From contig CAMZMU010000123.1 of NCBI GenBank assembly GCA_947311845.1, positions 17,722,785 to 17,786,784 of the forward strand: a stretch of DNA of 64,000 bases, given 5' to 3'. Below are positions 20,737 to 33,911 of the stretch, piece by piece (the first letter of the stretch is position 1; every line of letters begins with the position of its first letter). Origin of the DNA: Poa pratensis (lineage: Eukaryota; Streptophyta; Magnoliopsida; Poales; Poaceae). The notes beneath the pieces were generated by a model. It ran no database searches. It saw only the letters and a program-made list of their open reading frames with translations, and was not told where the DNA came from. The position numbers were made by a program, and so were the translations under genes.

Positions 20737-21154
20737 GTCTAGGAAACCCCCATAGGCAATATCTATCACTTCCCTTTTCCTATACTGGGCTACACCACAC
20801 CAATATGGTTGACATCGCCGCCCTTAAAATTTCAAGTTGACCAAGTTAGATGAGTGTTTGATTCTAGACACACCTTAGACAAGATTCCTTTTGTAACAAA
20901 TACGCTTAAAAAGTGTGGACGGATTCTCTTAGAGAAGTCAAATTGTGGCTAAGAATTTATTTTACCTAAAGTTAGGCAAAAATCAAACTATTGCAAAGTT
21001 AGCTTCTAATCAACCACTTACGACATCGGTACACTCTTCATAATATAACTCACACCGTTAATTTTTAACCCAGTACATGAGCAATGACCAACAAATTATA
21101 ATATTTCGAGGTCATTCTAACAGATCTATGCGTATGACTTTCAAGTTCCTAGTA
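20737..21154. other. AT-rich spacer with no recognised feature
   Basis: No open frame with similarity, RNA gene or terminal-repeat structure is visible between the Harbinger element and the MITE. Confidence 0.4.
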
Positions 21155-21163
21155 TAAATATAA

Positions 21164-21577
21164 AGAGTAAATTCTACTTTTTAACCACTAGTTGTATATT
21201 TGTGACAATAATACCCATCTAGTGAAAATTCGTCTAGTTCCCCTTCATAAACTTTGGAACTTATTTATGATGCATATCCGTTGGGTAAGATGTGAGCTGA
21301 TGATTAAGGATTGAAATTATTAGGACGGCGGTGAGGAATTAAACAGATGATGAGAAAATGCTAGCCATGATCGTCGATGATGTCATGCGATCTTTACATT
21401 TTTTCGGGCCACATGAACATGACATGCTGATCTTATCTAACAACATATGCTAAATACTAAAATAGGGCAAAATTGTGTTCAAAAACTCCCAAATGGGTCA
21501 TTTGGGTAGAATTTTTACTAAAGATGGTACTATGTGTCACAAATGCATAACTATAGAGTAAAAAGTGGAATTCACTC
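21164..21577. mobile_element. MULE-type MITE, ~414 bp
   Basis: The left end AGAGTAAATTCTACTTTTTA is inversely repeated at the right end (GTAAAAAGTGGAATTCACTC). Inverted similarity runs about 70 bp inward, including ATTTGTGACA against TGTCACAAAT. The flanks share TAAATATAA (21155-21163 and 21578-21586), a 9-bp duplication. It has no coding capacity. Long TIRs and a 9-bp duplication suggest a Mutator-derived MITE. Confidence 0.75.
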
Positions 21578-21586
21578 TAAATATAA

Positions 21587-21676
21587 ATCAATATAGGTGG
21601 TCAAAGTTTCCAAAGTTGACTTAAGAATATTCACATACCACATCATCACCTTTTTAGTTTTTTGTACCGGAGGGAG
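21587..21676. mobile_element. Stowaway MITE end fragment
   Basis: The run CAAAGTTGACTTAAG followed by TTTTTTGTACCGGAGGGAG and then TA is the usual right end of a Stowaway element. The matching left end is not found; the MULE-type MITE may have inserted into it. Confidence 0.5.
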
Positions 21677-21814
21677 TAACTTGATTAATTGTTTTGTAAA
21701 TCTACATATAAAGTATTTTTTCGATAAAGACATTGCAAATCCACATGAAATTACAATATATACTAGCATGTGGTTTTTTTTTCTTTTGTTTTTATTCATC
21801 TATGAAAACCTGAT

Positions 21815-22737
21815 ACCGTCTCTTGATGTTGAGGAGAAGGCTCGGGCTAAGGACACTGCTGAGAGAGGTGGTGAAGGTCAGTCTAGCGCCAACACGGTGC
21901 AGAAAAATCATAACCACGGCAAGAGCAAGGCCAAGAGGAAGCCTGCGTTCACTGTGCTTACCAAGACTACTTCTTTCAAGAAGAAGAAGAAGATGCCGAA
22001 CAAATCTGAGTTGGAGTGCTACACTTGTGGAGAGCTCGGCCACTTCTCTGTGGACTGCCCAAATCGTGCAGACAAGAAAGGGAAGAAGGCCAGGACTGTC
22101 AACGTCGTGACCGCTAGCAATACTGATGGGTATGTTAATTTACCAATTGTGCTCTCAGTATTTCAATCTCCATGTTGGTGGATTGATACGGCTGCTAATG
22201 TTCATGTGTGTGCTGACATTTCTATGTTCACTTCTTATCAGGTCGAGCAGGATTTCCGTCCTAACGGGGAATGGATCGCATGCTACTGTTCGTGGTGTTG
22301 GCATGGTAGATCTAAAGTTTACTTCGGGAAGATCGTGCAGCTGAGGAACGTGCTCCCTACTATGAACAAGAATCTCATTAGCGGATCACTTCTTTGCAGA
22401 GATGGGTTTAAATTAGTCTTGGAGTCCAATAAAGTAGTTGTGTCAAAGTTTGGACAATTTATTGGTAAAGGGTATGAGTGCGGAGGCTTGTTCCGCTTTT
22501 CATTATCGGATTTCCGTAATAAGTCAGGAAACCATATTTGTGGCAGTGTGGATTCGGATGCCAATGTGTGGCACTCTCGTTTATGTTATGTTAATTTTGG
22601 TCTAATGAGTAGACTTTCCAGCTTGAGTTTAATTCCTACTTTCACCGTTGCCAAAGGTTCTAAGTGTCATAGTTGTGTGCAATCTAAGCAACTCGAAAGG
22701 CTCACAAGGCAGCCGAGGAGAGAAATCTGGCACTTCT
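21815..22737 (+). pseudogene. Copia gag C-terminus and protease remnant
   Basis: One open frame holds a basic linker, the CCHC zinc knuckle CYTCGELGHFSVDC (CX2CX4HX4C) at about 22017-22060, and the protease active-site region WWIDTAANVHVC at about 22177. The family consensus at the catalytic site is D-S/T-G-A; here it reads DTAA, so the glycine is lost. A GAG-pre-integrase segment follows (VWHSRLCYVNFGLMSRL). The frame is lost before the integrase. Confidence 0.85.
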
Positions 22738-22908
22738 AGAACTCATACATTTGGATCTATGCGAGATGAATGGCGTGTTGACAAAAGGTGAAAAGAGATA
22801 TTTCATGACTTTAATTGATGATACTACTAGGTTCTGTTATATATATCTGTTGCAAACTAAAGATGAAGATTTAGACTACTTTAAAATCTTTAAAGCTGAA
22901 GTAGAAAA

Positions 22909-24578
22909 TGAAGGGGATCGTATGCAGAAAACAAAAAAAAACCTAACAACGATAACCTAAATAGCCAGAATCTATTACTATGCAGATATAAAGTAACGGA
23001 GGGAACAGTGTACATACCCTTGTAGACCGTAAGCGTCGACGATCAAAAGATCTGTTTCGATGACGTCGCGTGATGAAGACGGGCGGCGAAGACGATGGCG
23101 GCGCCGACCTCAAGGTCGTGTAGACGAACCTCTCCAAGTGCTGCAAGTGCAGCACCTCGTAGCTCTACACACGTACAGTGTAGACGACGACCTCCGGGCT
23201 CCGATCCAGCAAAGCAGCGGAAGCAGAAGACTTGAACCCAGCAGCACGGCGGTGTGCGTATGGTGGAGAGAACTCTCTCAACCCATGCGTAGCCCCAATT
23301 GCGGAGCCACAACTTAAACGGATGAGAGAAAGAGAGAGGATCGTGCAATTTTTGAAGGCATGGGGGCATCCCTTTATAAATGAGGAGGAGGGGTGTAACC
23401 CTTGGTGGCTAAGCCATGTGGGACTAAACCCCACATGGCAAACCGCACCACGGGGTGCGCCCTGCCCCTAGGTGGGCCTCTTGTGGCCCACTTAGGGCAG
23501 CCCCTCCCAATTCGCACCAAGGGGAACTTTCCCCCTTATGGGCCTTCTTTCCCATGGGAAGGCCCATTTAAGGTGGGCTGCCTTTAAAAATTCGAAATTA
23601 ATTAAAATAAAATATATTTAACTATTAATTACACTAATTAATATTAAATACATATTATCTAATTTATTTCGGCTCCGAAAACCATTTCGTCGGCCCCCGA
23701 ACTCTGTTGGATATGTCCTGGAACGCTTCCGGTGTTCTTCTCTCTATTTTCTCGTATGCGTCCAATCTAAATAAACGTCGCCTACCCTTAAGTGTGCCAC
23801 TCTACGGTTCGGGATCACTCCAGACATGATCGAGACCCGTTCTCCGATCCGTGACTAACAGCGGGGTCGTGGATACCCATGATAGCCCCTATGCGTCCAC
23901 GAATATCTTTGTCGTTTGAACCTTAGACGTCAAGTGTCAAACCTTTTGCCTGGCGATACTTAGTTTGTCCGAGACTCGATCTCAGGCATCGCGATACCTA
24001 GCTCGATCTCGTTACCGACAATACTATTCTTTACTCGTCTGTGATATTACATCATCGTGACATAGTCACATGCTTACAAACTCATTGATGCAATCTCACC
24101 GAGTGGGCCCAGAGTATCTATCCTGCTATATGGATTGGCAAATCCCGCTCTTGATCATACGCCTCAACATATTTCTTTCGGATACCCGAGAAGGACACCT
24201 TTATTGTCACCCTATGTAAGGAGTGATGTTTGATGCAATCAAAGTACCTTACGGAAATAGCAATTAAATATGATCTCACGGTCGAAGGCCTGAGTACTAC
24301 GTCCTATATATATTGGGTGTGCGTCCATCACATCATTCACCTAATGATATGATTCCATTATCAATTGACGTCCAAGTCCATGATCAGGAAACCTTGATAA
24401 TCTGTTGATCTCAATGGACTAGTAAAGAGGCTACTAGGGACCTGGTTGTTTACATACCACACGTGTATTAATATTTCCGCTTAATACAGTTATAGCATGG
24501 TATAAAACATATTATGAACAATCGAGATATGACAAATAAAATATCTTTATTAATTGCCTCTAGGGCATATCTCCTTCA
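22909..24578 (-). repeat. 3' LTR of the nested Copia element (1670 bp)
   Basis: Direct repeat of 29240-30886. On the minus strand it begins TGAAGGAGATATGCCCTAG. The adjacent interior (24579-24600, minus strand) has the purine-rich AGTGGGAGAC polypurine tract. Confidence 0.9.
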
Positions 24579-27500
24579 GTCTCCCACTTGCACTAGAGTA
24601 CAATTTAATCTAGTTTACAACTTGGTAAAATCTTAACACCTATAGCAATTTGGTGCATGCTTGTCTCGTGAAAGAGGAATTTAGTCAACATATCTCCCAC
24701 ATTGAGATATGTATGTACTTTGCAACGATTCTATGTCACCTAGTTTGACATCATCCCGTATCTTATGATAACGGTGAAATATATGTTTGTCGATGGAGTG
24801 AGACTCGTAACTTCGCGTAGCATGGGCCTTAAAAGTCTAAGAGATCTATTAAGGGAAGCGACAATGCATTCATATGCGACTTTGCAAGCTAACCCTGTCT
24901 TTCTTCAAAACAAAGGACTTCTCCTGTATGAGATTTCTAGTCGTATGGGTCAGTGTCATAACTTGCATCATCGTAACCTTTTTACGGCAAGTTGTCTTTT
25001 CACTCTCACCCCATACCAGAAAACATATCTTCAGTTCTCTTTAGACACTGAAGGATATACTTAACGTTTGTTCATTGATCCATCCAGGGATAACTCTAGA
25101 ACCCGTTCTTCAACCAAGAACTTGGGTCACACCAAGTCGAGCTTTCAGTCTGATAGAATCTATGGCTGAGACATAGAGGATGTCGGACATCCTTTTCTTT
25201 CAATAACTATCGCTGAAATGACAAGATAATCTTAATATTCTACCTAGTCATACAAGTAAGAACATTTTTCTTCGCTTGTTCTATTTTGAAACACTTCAGA
25301 ATCTTAGTCTAAGACAATATTCCGACCTAATGTTATTAAGCCCCTTTTGATCTATACAAATTATAGACCTGATGCTTAATACTCTTAACTTCATTCATAT
25401 AAAATTTAATCACTTAAATAATCATTCATACTTTACTAGAGGATCTGTATCATTCTCAATATATCATTAAATATAAAGTTTGGAATGACACTTAGCTCCC
25501 ACTTAAATACGCCATCCGTATATAAGACCAGGGAATTTCTTTTAGCTCCCACTCAAATATGCCATTCACATATAAGATCAAGAAAAGCTACTTAGCTCAC
25601 ACTCACTTCTTTGTAAATGCAGGTTTCTTCAACTATTTTGGACGACTCCAAAATCATTTGATCACATTATCAAATTGAAGATTCCAGCTCCGATATACTT
25701 GCTTCAGCCCATGAATGGACAGCTGAAGTTTGCACGTGTCTAGCATCCTTAGGATCACCAAACCATCTTATTGTATTAACTACAACTCTTTCTTAATGTT
25801 ACCATTAAGAAACATGGCTTCTTTATCCATCTACCAATTTCTCAATTTGAAATCGTAGTAATTGCTAAAACAATCCTAAATACACTTAGGCTTCGCCACG
25901 TGAGACAAAATCTCGTTGTGGTCAACTGTTTGAATCTGTCGAAACTGTTTTGCGACAAATCGATCCTTATTAGTGTCTATTTTCTCATAAAATTCCATAT
26001 TCTTTTAACGGCCTGGATGTCATCAAGAAGATCTTCCTAAGTCATTACTTGGTAATTGTACATGGATTTTATCTCGGATCATATATGGCTCATAGCCATT
26101 TCTCGGACTTAGGTCTACCATCGCTTCTTCGTAGTTCGTAGGTTTTTCATGTTCCATTAACATGACCTTCATAACAAGATTGTCGTACCACACAGTGCGG
26201 AACACGTTCTCGTATGCTTACGATCTTTTGTACAAGCTTAGAGCATCATGATCTTTATCATAAGCTTCCTTCCAGTTGCGGACGACGATACAAGAACTGT
26301 TTCTGTTGCGCCACTCGATGTCCGGAGAGTGAGTTCATTAACTCCGTCTTGCTCTACTTTTCTTCCCACTTATACCCTTGGCAAGAAACTATTTCTTGAG
26401 CAAGGTACGTTCCAGCAACAAATTTGCCTTTGTCGTGAGAAATGTATCCAACTGATATCTTAGATACACTACAAAGATGAATTTATCCGTTTTAGGTTTG
26501 ATCACATCAACACACTAAAATACCGAAACGACAATCTAGGCCAAAAGCCATGCCATAACTTATATGGTATTGCCTACACGGATTTAGATGGTTTCCCTAT
26601 TATCTAATGTGAATGTTTTGTTTCTACTATACCTCAATGATAACAATAATTCGATAAGAGATTTTATTGACCACACAATATCCAACAGAGTGTGATTACG
26701 ACGTCCAAACACACCATAACACTATGGTGTTCCATGCGACGTAATTTGTGGAACTCTTCTTACAAGTCTTCTAATGATATGCCAAACTTATAACTCAAAA
26801 CTTTGTTTCCTTGATCAGTTATCGTAGGAAATTGTTTTTTCTTGTTAAGTTTATTTTCCTACTTCACTCCGAACTTGTTGAACTTGATCAAACTTTCCGG
26901 ACCAGCGTTTCCTAAGTAGATATCCATATATCTACTCAGAACATTTGTGAAGTTTACGAAATAAAGATTTCCACTATACGTTAAAGTACTTCATTGATCC
27001 ACACACATCCATATGCATGATTCTCAACAAGTTATATGCCCATTTTCTGAAAGCGGTGTCTTAGTTATCTTGCAAGTGTCAAAAGATCAAAATCTAAGGA
27101 CTTGGAGATCCATCTGAATGGAGCTTCTTAATGCATATAACATTGACATGACTTAAAATGTTAGTGCCACAAGAATGTGGTGTCTTTATTAAGTTTGTAT
27201 CCTTTGGCATAATGTTATAAATGTGAGAGCTACTACCATCTATATTCACATAAGAACATTCCATTCATAATCGGTGTATGATCATTAAAGATATCAATCA
27301 TAAATGTAGGACAATGATTTGTCACTAACAAATATGAATAATTGTCTCGCCAGAGGCAAGACACACTTATAATGATCACGCTAACAAGCGATCAAAAGGA
27401 ATTTGTTCAAATCCAAATTAATCCAAATAGTAGATGTCTGTCTATTGCCATCACAACATGTTGCCTGCCATCATCAACACACATTGTCTCCTCATCCTTC

Positions 27501-29225
27501 CAAGCTACTCAAGCAAAAAATCTTGTTTCATAAAACATGACCAGTATCAAAACTTAGTCACTGTAGCGAGTACTTGTTTAGGTAAAACATTCATAACGCG
27601 TATATCATATATACACCATCATCATTGATGACTTCCCGGTGATCTGTTTCATCTTCTTGATTCTTCAACGCAATCAAGAATTCATGAAGGTGAACGATTC
27701 CCCTTGCATGACATAGTCTATGACAAACCATTTGCATCTGGCAACGTTGTCTGTCATCCAGTGATCGAGCTGAGCGAGGCGTCTCAATGTCATCAAGTAT
27801 GACTGCCACGTGCTCCTTTAATGCGAGTGTTCTCTTCCATCTTGGTCGAGAAGAAAACCTGATTTACGATGCATACAGATCATCAATCTCAGCGACCATT
27901 CCAAATGTTTGCGATCTGTTAACACGTACCCACAGTTCATTCTCTATGGCAGAGATCATAGCATACACTGGACTATGATGGAATTATCCGCACAAAACTT
28001 GATAATCCAAATTATCCTTTGTTAGCGGAATCTCCGATTTATCTCCTAGCGGGTTTTGTATCATATAGAGGTAAAATGTTTGAAACAAGGAGTATCCTCA
28101 AGCTACGGTATAAAACTATGAAGTTTGGACCCAACCTTTTAAGTTTCTCAATTGCAGGAATGCGCCTAAGTTTAAAATAGGCTATCAAACAAGTTATTAT
28201 CTACAAGGGTTTTGCAAACTCATTTAGACTATGTTCATAATATGAGTTCATGTTTATCTATATAAAACTATAAGAACTCCCACTCAAAATGAATATCCCT
28301 CGCATCGTTTTAGTGATTACACGATCCTCATCCACTATGCTAACCCCCATCGTCAAGGCCGATAGCATAATTTCAAAGGTAGACATCGACATGTCAATCA
28401 CATCATCTTATGCGACTCATACTTAACCTTTCGGTCACTGTGTTCCGAGGCCATGTCTGTACATGCTAGGCTCGTCATAATAACCTTCAGCGTATTCATG
28501 TGTGCAAACATGTCTTACACCCACTGTATGCGAACGACGATATGTCTCACACCCAATCGTCACGGCCTGCCTCATAACGTAGAACTTTCTTGGTGGTGCA
28601 CGCTAAAGAGAGAACACTAATATTGGAATTTTGGAGGGATCATCTTATATTTCTACCGCCGTGTAACTAATATATAACCATATATATATACACACACAAT
28701 ATAAGATGCACACAACAACATAACATCAAAATGTAATGCGACGTGATATGGTCCTTGCGCCGGTGGTCTCCTTCGCGCCCATAGTTTATAAACAATTTAC
28801 TAAACTTACCTCGACCATATCACATTGCCCCTGCAAAATAAAGTTAGATGCTTTCTACTTTATCTTTTGCATATTTTACGTGTCTTAGGGGCTTTCGTAA
28901 ATAGAACCGTTTCTTACCTACGAACCTACAACCACAACAACGATCAGATAATTGCTATTTTATATCCCTTGCGGGCCCTCCATTGAAAATGCAATGCCAA
29001 CTATTGCGAGAGAGACAGACACCCGCCAGCCACATATACGGAACAAGCCGTATGTCAGTTGTGGAACCAGCCTCGCGTAAGCGTCCACGTAAAGTCGGTC
29101 CGGGCCGCTTCATCAACACAATGCCGCCGGCAAAACAAGTGCACGCTAGAGGGTAACAACTAAAAGAACGATGCCCTCATAAACATGAGTTCTAAAAACC
29201 GTACAGCTATATCTACGCATAGATC
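24579..29225 (-). other. Degenerate interior of the nested Copia element
   Basis: No long open frame remains. Short minus-strand stretches still recall Copia polyprotein, for example a piece around 26023-26205 with NYEEAMVDLSPRNGYEPYM, which resembles the segment just before the reverse transcriptase. Stops and frameshifts occur every few dozen codons. The + strand motif TTAGCTCCCACT recurs near 25494 and 25544. Confidence 0.6.
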
Positions 29226-29239
29226 GGCTCTGATACCAC
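29226..29239 (-). other. Primer-binding site of the nested Copia element (tRNA-iMet type)
   Basis: The minus strand reads GTGGTATCAGAGCC directly next to the LTR end at 29240; TGGTATCAGAGC is the standard plant Copia primer site complementary to initiator tRNA-Met. Confidence 0.9.
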
Positions 29240-30886
29240 TGTAGGGGATCGTATGTAGAAAACAAAAAAAAATTCCTAACAACGATAACCTAAATAGCCA
29301 GAATCTATTACTATGCAGATATAAAGTAACGGAGGGAACGGTGTACATACCCTTGTAGACCGTAAGCGTCGACGATCAAAAGATCTGTTTCGATGACGGC
29401 ACGTGATGAAGACGGGCGGCGAAGATGATGGTGGCGCCGACCTCAAGGTCGTGTAGACGAACCTCTCCAAGTGCCGCAAGTGCAGCACCTCGTAGCTCTA
29501 CACACGTACGGTGTAGACGACGACCTCTGGGCTCCGATCCAGCAAAGCAACGGAAGCAGAAGACTTGGACCCAGCAGCACGGCGGTGTGCGTATGGTGGA
29601 GAGAACTCTCTCAACCCGTGCGTAGCCCCAATTGCGGAGCCACAACTTAAATGGATGAGAGAAAGAGAGAGGATGGTGCAATTTTCGAAGGCATGTAGGC
29701 ATCCCTTTTTAAAGGAGGAGGAGGGGTGTCACCCTTGGTGGCTAAGCCATGTGGGACTAAACCCCACATGGCAAACCGCACCAAGGGGTGCGCCTGCCCC
29801 TAGGTGGGCCTCTTGTGGCCCACTTAGGGCAGCCCCTCCCAATTCGCACCAAGGGGGGAACTTTCCCCCCTTATGGGCCTTCTTTCCCATGGGAAGGCCC
29901 ATTTAAGGTGGGCTGCCTTTAAAAATTCGAAATTAATTAAAATAAAATATATTTAACTATTAATTACACTAATTAATATTAAATATATATTATCTAATTT
30001 ATTTTGGCTCCGAAAACCATTTCGTCGGCCCCCGAACTCCGTCGGATATGTCCCGGAACGCTTCCGGTGTTCTTCTCTCTATTTTCTCTTATGTGTCCAA
30101 TCTAAAGAAACGTCGCCTACCCTTAAGTGTGCCACCCTACGGTTCAGTATCACTCCAGACATGATCGAGACCCGTTCTCCGATCAATTACTAACAGCGGG
30201 GTCGTTGATACCCATGATAGCCCCTGTGCGTCCATGAATATCTTTGTCGTTTGAACCTTAGACGTCAAGTCTCAAACCTTTTGCCTGGCGATACTTAGTT
30301 TGTCCGAGACTCGATCTCAGGCATCACGATACCTAGCTCGATCTTGTTACCGACAATACTATTCTTTACTTGTCTGTGATATTACATCCTCGTGATCTAG
30401 TCACATGCTTGCAAGATCATTGATGCAATCTCACCGAGTGGGCTCGGAGTATCTATCCTGCTATATGGATTGGCAAATCCCGCTCTTGATCATATGCCTC
30501 AACATATTTCTTTTGGATACCCGAGAGGGACACCTTTATTGTCACCCTATGTAAGGAGTGACGTTTGATGCAATCAAAGTACCTTCCAGAAATAGCAATT
30601 AAATATGATCTCACGGTCGAAGGCGTGATTACTACATCCTATATATATTGGGTGTGCGTCCATCACATCATTCACCTAATGATAGGATTCCATTATCAAT
30701 TGACGTCCAAGTCCATGATCAGGAAACCTTGATCATCTGTTGATCTCAATGGACTAGTAAAGAGGGTAACGTGTATTAATGTTTCCGCTTAATACAGTTA
30801 TAGCATGGTATAAAACATATTATGAACAATCGAGATATGACAAATAAAATATCTTTATTAATTGCCTCTAGGGCATATCTCCTTCA
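29240..30886 (-). repeat. 5' LTR of the nested Copia element (1647 bp)
   Basis: High similarity to the other LTR over its whole length. It lacks about 27 bp near 30766 that the left LTR has at about 24434-24462, and its inner end reads TGTAGGGG where the left LTR has TGAAGGGG. Confidence 0.9.
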
Positions 30887-33712
30887 CAAAATCAGTTGGA
30901 GAGAAAGATCAAACATCTCAGGTTGGATCGTGGTGGCGAGTATTTCTCCAACGTATTTGATGAATTCTGTGAGGAACATGGTATTATTCACGAGAGGACG
31001 CCTCCCTATTCGCCCCAATCAAACGGGGTTGCCGAGAGGAAAAAACGCACGCTGACCGATTTAGTGAATGCCATGTTGGACACTGCTGGTTTATCTAAGG
31101 CATGGTGGGGGGAGGCTTTATTGACTTCTTGTCATGTCCTGAATAGAGTTCCAAACAAGGATAAAGTGAAGACACCTTACGAGGAGTGGTCTGGGTGAAA
31201 ACCATCACTTTCTTATTTATGCACTTGGGGATGCTTGGCGAAAGTCAACGTTCCAATTCCTAAGAAACGTAAGCTCGGACCGAAGTTAGTGGATTGTGTC
31301 TTTCTAGGCTATGCTCAGTGGAGCATTTGCTATAGATTTTTAGTGGTTAAATCTGAGATACCTGATATGCATGTTGATACTATTTTGGAATCTCGTGATG
31401 CAACATTTTTTGAGAACATGTTTCCTATGAAGGATATGCATAGCACTGCTAGATTTTCTTCTGAGATATATGCTGAATCTTGTACATCTGTTGATCATTC
31501 TGAACAACCACATGTTGAGAAAGTCCTTGAGAAGGATGACAATGAATCAGCGCCAAAGAGGAGCAAGAGACAGAGGATTGAAAAAACCTTTGGTGATGAT
31601 TTCATTGTGTACCTTGTGGACAATACTCCCACGACCATTGCAGAGGCATTTGCATCTCCTGATACTGATGACTGGAAAGAAACTGTCAATAATGAGATGG
31701 ACTCGATTCTTTCTAATGGAACTTGGAAATTATCTGAACGACCCTACGGTTGCAAACCTGTGGGTTGCAAGTGGGTGTTCAAGAAGAAGCTAAGGCCTGA
31801 TGGTACTATTGAGAAGTACAAGGCACGGCTTGTAGCCAAGGGCTACACCCTGCGCGAAGGCGAAGATTACTTTGACACCTATTCACCTGTTGCTAGACTC
31901 ACAACCATTCGAGTACTACTTTCCCTGGCTGCCTCCTATGGTCTTATCGTTCATCAAATGGACGTAAAGACAACTTTCCTTAACGGAGAGTTGGACAAGG
32001 AAATCTATATGGATCAGCCTGATGGGTTTGTAGTAAAAGGTGAGAAAGGTGTGCAAAGTGTTAAAATCTTTATATGGGCTGAAGCAAGCACCTAAGCAAT
32101 GGCATGAGAAGTTTTACAATACTTTAACGTCTGCAGGCTTTGTCATTAATAAGGCTGATAGGTGCGTTTATTATCGCCATGGTGGGGGCGATAGCGTTAT
32201 ATTATGCTTGTATGTTGTTGACATACTTATTTTCGGAACAAGCATGATAGTGATAAATGAGGTCAAGTCCTTTCTGTCAAAGAGTTTTGATATGAAAGAT
32301 CTGGGACAAGCTGATGTGATCCTGAACATTAAGCTGATTAGGGATGAGAGTGGGACATTAACGCAATCACACTATATTGAGAAGGTCTTGAGCCGCTTTG
32401 GTTATATACACAGCAAGCCTTCTCCAACACCCTATGATCCCAGTGTGACACTCAGAAAGAACAAGAAGGAAAAGAGAGATCAATTAAGATATTCTCAAGT
32501 GATCGGTTCACTCATGTACCTTGCGAGCGCGACGAGACCTGATATCTCTTTTGCTGTGAGCAAGTTGAGCAGGTTCATGTCTAACCCGGGTATTGATCAT
32601 TGGCATGCACTTGAAAGGGTCATGCGCTATCTGAACGGTACAATGAGTTATGGGATTCACTATTCAGGGCACCCTGCTGTACTTGAGGGATATTGTGATT
32701 CGAACTGGATCTCAAATGTTGATGAGCTCTACGCCACAAGTGGATATGCGTTTATCCTTGGAGGTGGCGCAGTGTCATGGAGGTCTTGCAAACAGACCAT
32801 TTTGACGAGGTCAACCATGGAAGCAGAACTTACTGCTTTAGATACAACTTCTGTTGAGGCAGAATGGCTGCGTGAGCTCTTGATGGACTTGCCGGTGGTT
32901 GAGAAACCATTACCGGCCATCCTTATGAACTGTGATAACCAAACGATTATCATGAAAGTGAACAGTGCTAAGGATAATGCGAAGTCATCAAGACACGTTA
33001 AAAGACGTTTGAAGTCTGTCAGGAAAATGAGAAACTCCGGAGTAATAACTGTTAGTTATATTCAAAATGACAAAAACCTGGCAGATCCCTTTATGAAGGG
33101 ACTATCACGTAATGTGATAGATAGTGCATCAAGTGAGATGGGGTTGAGACCCGTGAGCATTACACCATAGTGGTAACCCAACCTATGTGATCGGAGATCC
33201 CATGAATTAGGATCTGGGAAGAACAAACTAGTGGTTTAACAGAGGAGAGTTTTTTTTAACCCTCTCCATGGGAAGATGCATAACTCTCAAATTCTGTAAG
33301 GAAGGTTGGCAATATGCCTTAATGTGTTTCTGTTGGCTATTCGTAGCAAAGGTGCTATCCTACAGAGCGACCTTGAAAGAACACACCTATATGAGTCCGA
33401 CTGTTAAACGTCACAGTCTATGAGATTTGGGTGATCTCTAGAAAGCTCATGAAGAGACCAGGGAGTATGACGCATATGCTCCACCTGCGGGGTAGGCTAC
33501 TGGCAGCCACATACTGGTTATGACTTTGAGTGAAGTCTATTGACACCAAACTTGCAATCCAAGGTTCGTCCATTGTTCAAGTTGCTGGTAGATGTAGCTT
33601 AAGGCTCTAGGCGGAAGTTCAACTTAACAGTCTCTGCTGAAACACTGGTATATAAACAAGAAATGAGGTTTGGCAAAATCTCTAAATGGGAATTTGAGAT
33701 CTGGTGGGGGAT

Positions 33713-33911
33713 TGTTAGAATTTGGGCCCATTATATGGGGCAGCCCAATAGACAATTTCTGAAATCTCAAATTGGCCCATGTGCATGGCAGATTCTGGGA
33801 GTAAAGTGTGCTAAAGTTTAGTCCCACATTGCTAGTTGAAGGAGAGTTGCACCACCTTATATAGTGGAGTGTTGTGCTACTTGGTGTGCTTGTGAGAACA
33901 GAAGGCTCTCT
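33713..33911 (+). repeat. 3' LTR start of the outer Copia element (199 bp visible)
   Basis: The polypurine tract GGTGGGGGA at 33703-33711 is followed by TGTTAGAATTTGGGCCC, a typical plant LTR start. The LTR contains a TATATAG core-promoter-like motif near 33859 and stops at 33911, where the SIRE LTR begins. The rest should lie beyond the SIRE element, outside the window. Confidence 0.8.

Larger units (their letters stand above)
22909..30886 (-). mobile_element. Nested Copia retrotransposon, minus strand, 7978 bp, degenerate interior
   Basis: Two LTRs flank a 4.6-kb interior. The outer ends are TGAAGG (22909) and CCTTCA (30886), with 5-bp duplications GAAAA (22904-22908) and CAAAA (30887-30891), one mismatch. 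Removing the element and one duplication restores the host integrase frame. A tRNA-iMet-type primer site on the minus strand at 29226-29239 and a polypurine tract beside the left LTR fix the orientation. Confidence 0.92.
22751..33170 (+). pseudogene. Copia integrase, reverse transcriptase and RNase H remnants (split by a nested element)
   Basis: The integrase core starts at 22751 (FMTLIDDTTRFCYIYL), breaks off at 22908, and resumes at 30892 with LRLDRGGEYFSNVF and PQSNGVAERKKRTL. A TGA interrupts the frame near 31196. Reverse transcriptase runs from about 31670 with a frameshift near 32040-32095. Its active-site box at about 32209-32223 reads YVVD instead of YVDD. RNase H follows (YCDSNWISNVDELYATSGYA, STMEAELTALDT), ending at 33170. 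Confidence 0.9.
21812..33911 (+). mobile_element. Outer Ty1/Copia retrotransposon, 5'-truncated, interrupted twice
   Basis: The order gag zinc knuckle, protease, integrase, reverse transcriptase, RNase H identifies a plus-strand Copia element. The 5' LTR and most of gag are absent: recognisable sequence begins near 21812. A minus-strand Copia sits in the integrase (22909-30886), and the 3' LTR (from 33713) is cut at 33911 by the SIRE element. The coding sequence carries stops, frameshifts and changed catalytic residues, so this copy is dead. Confidence 0.9.
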
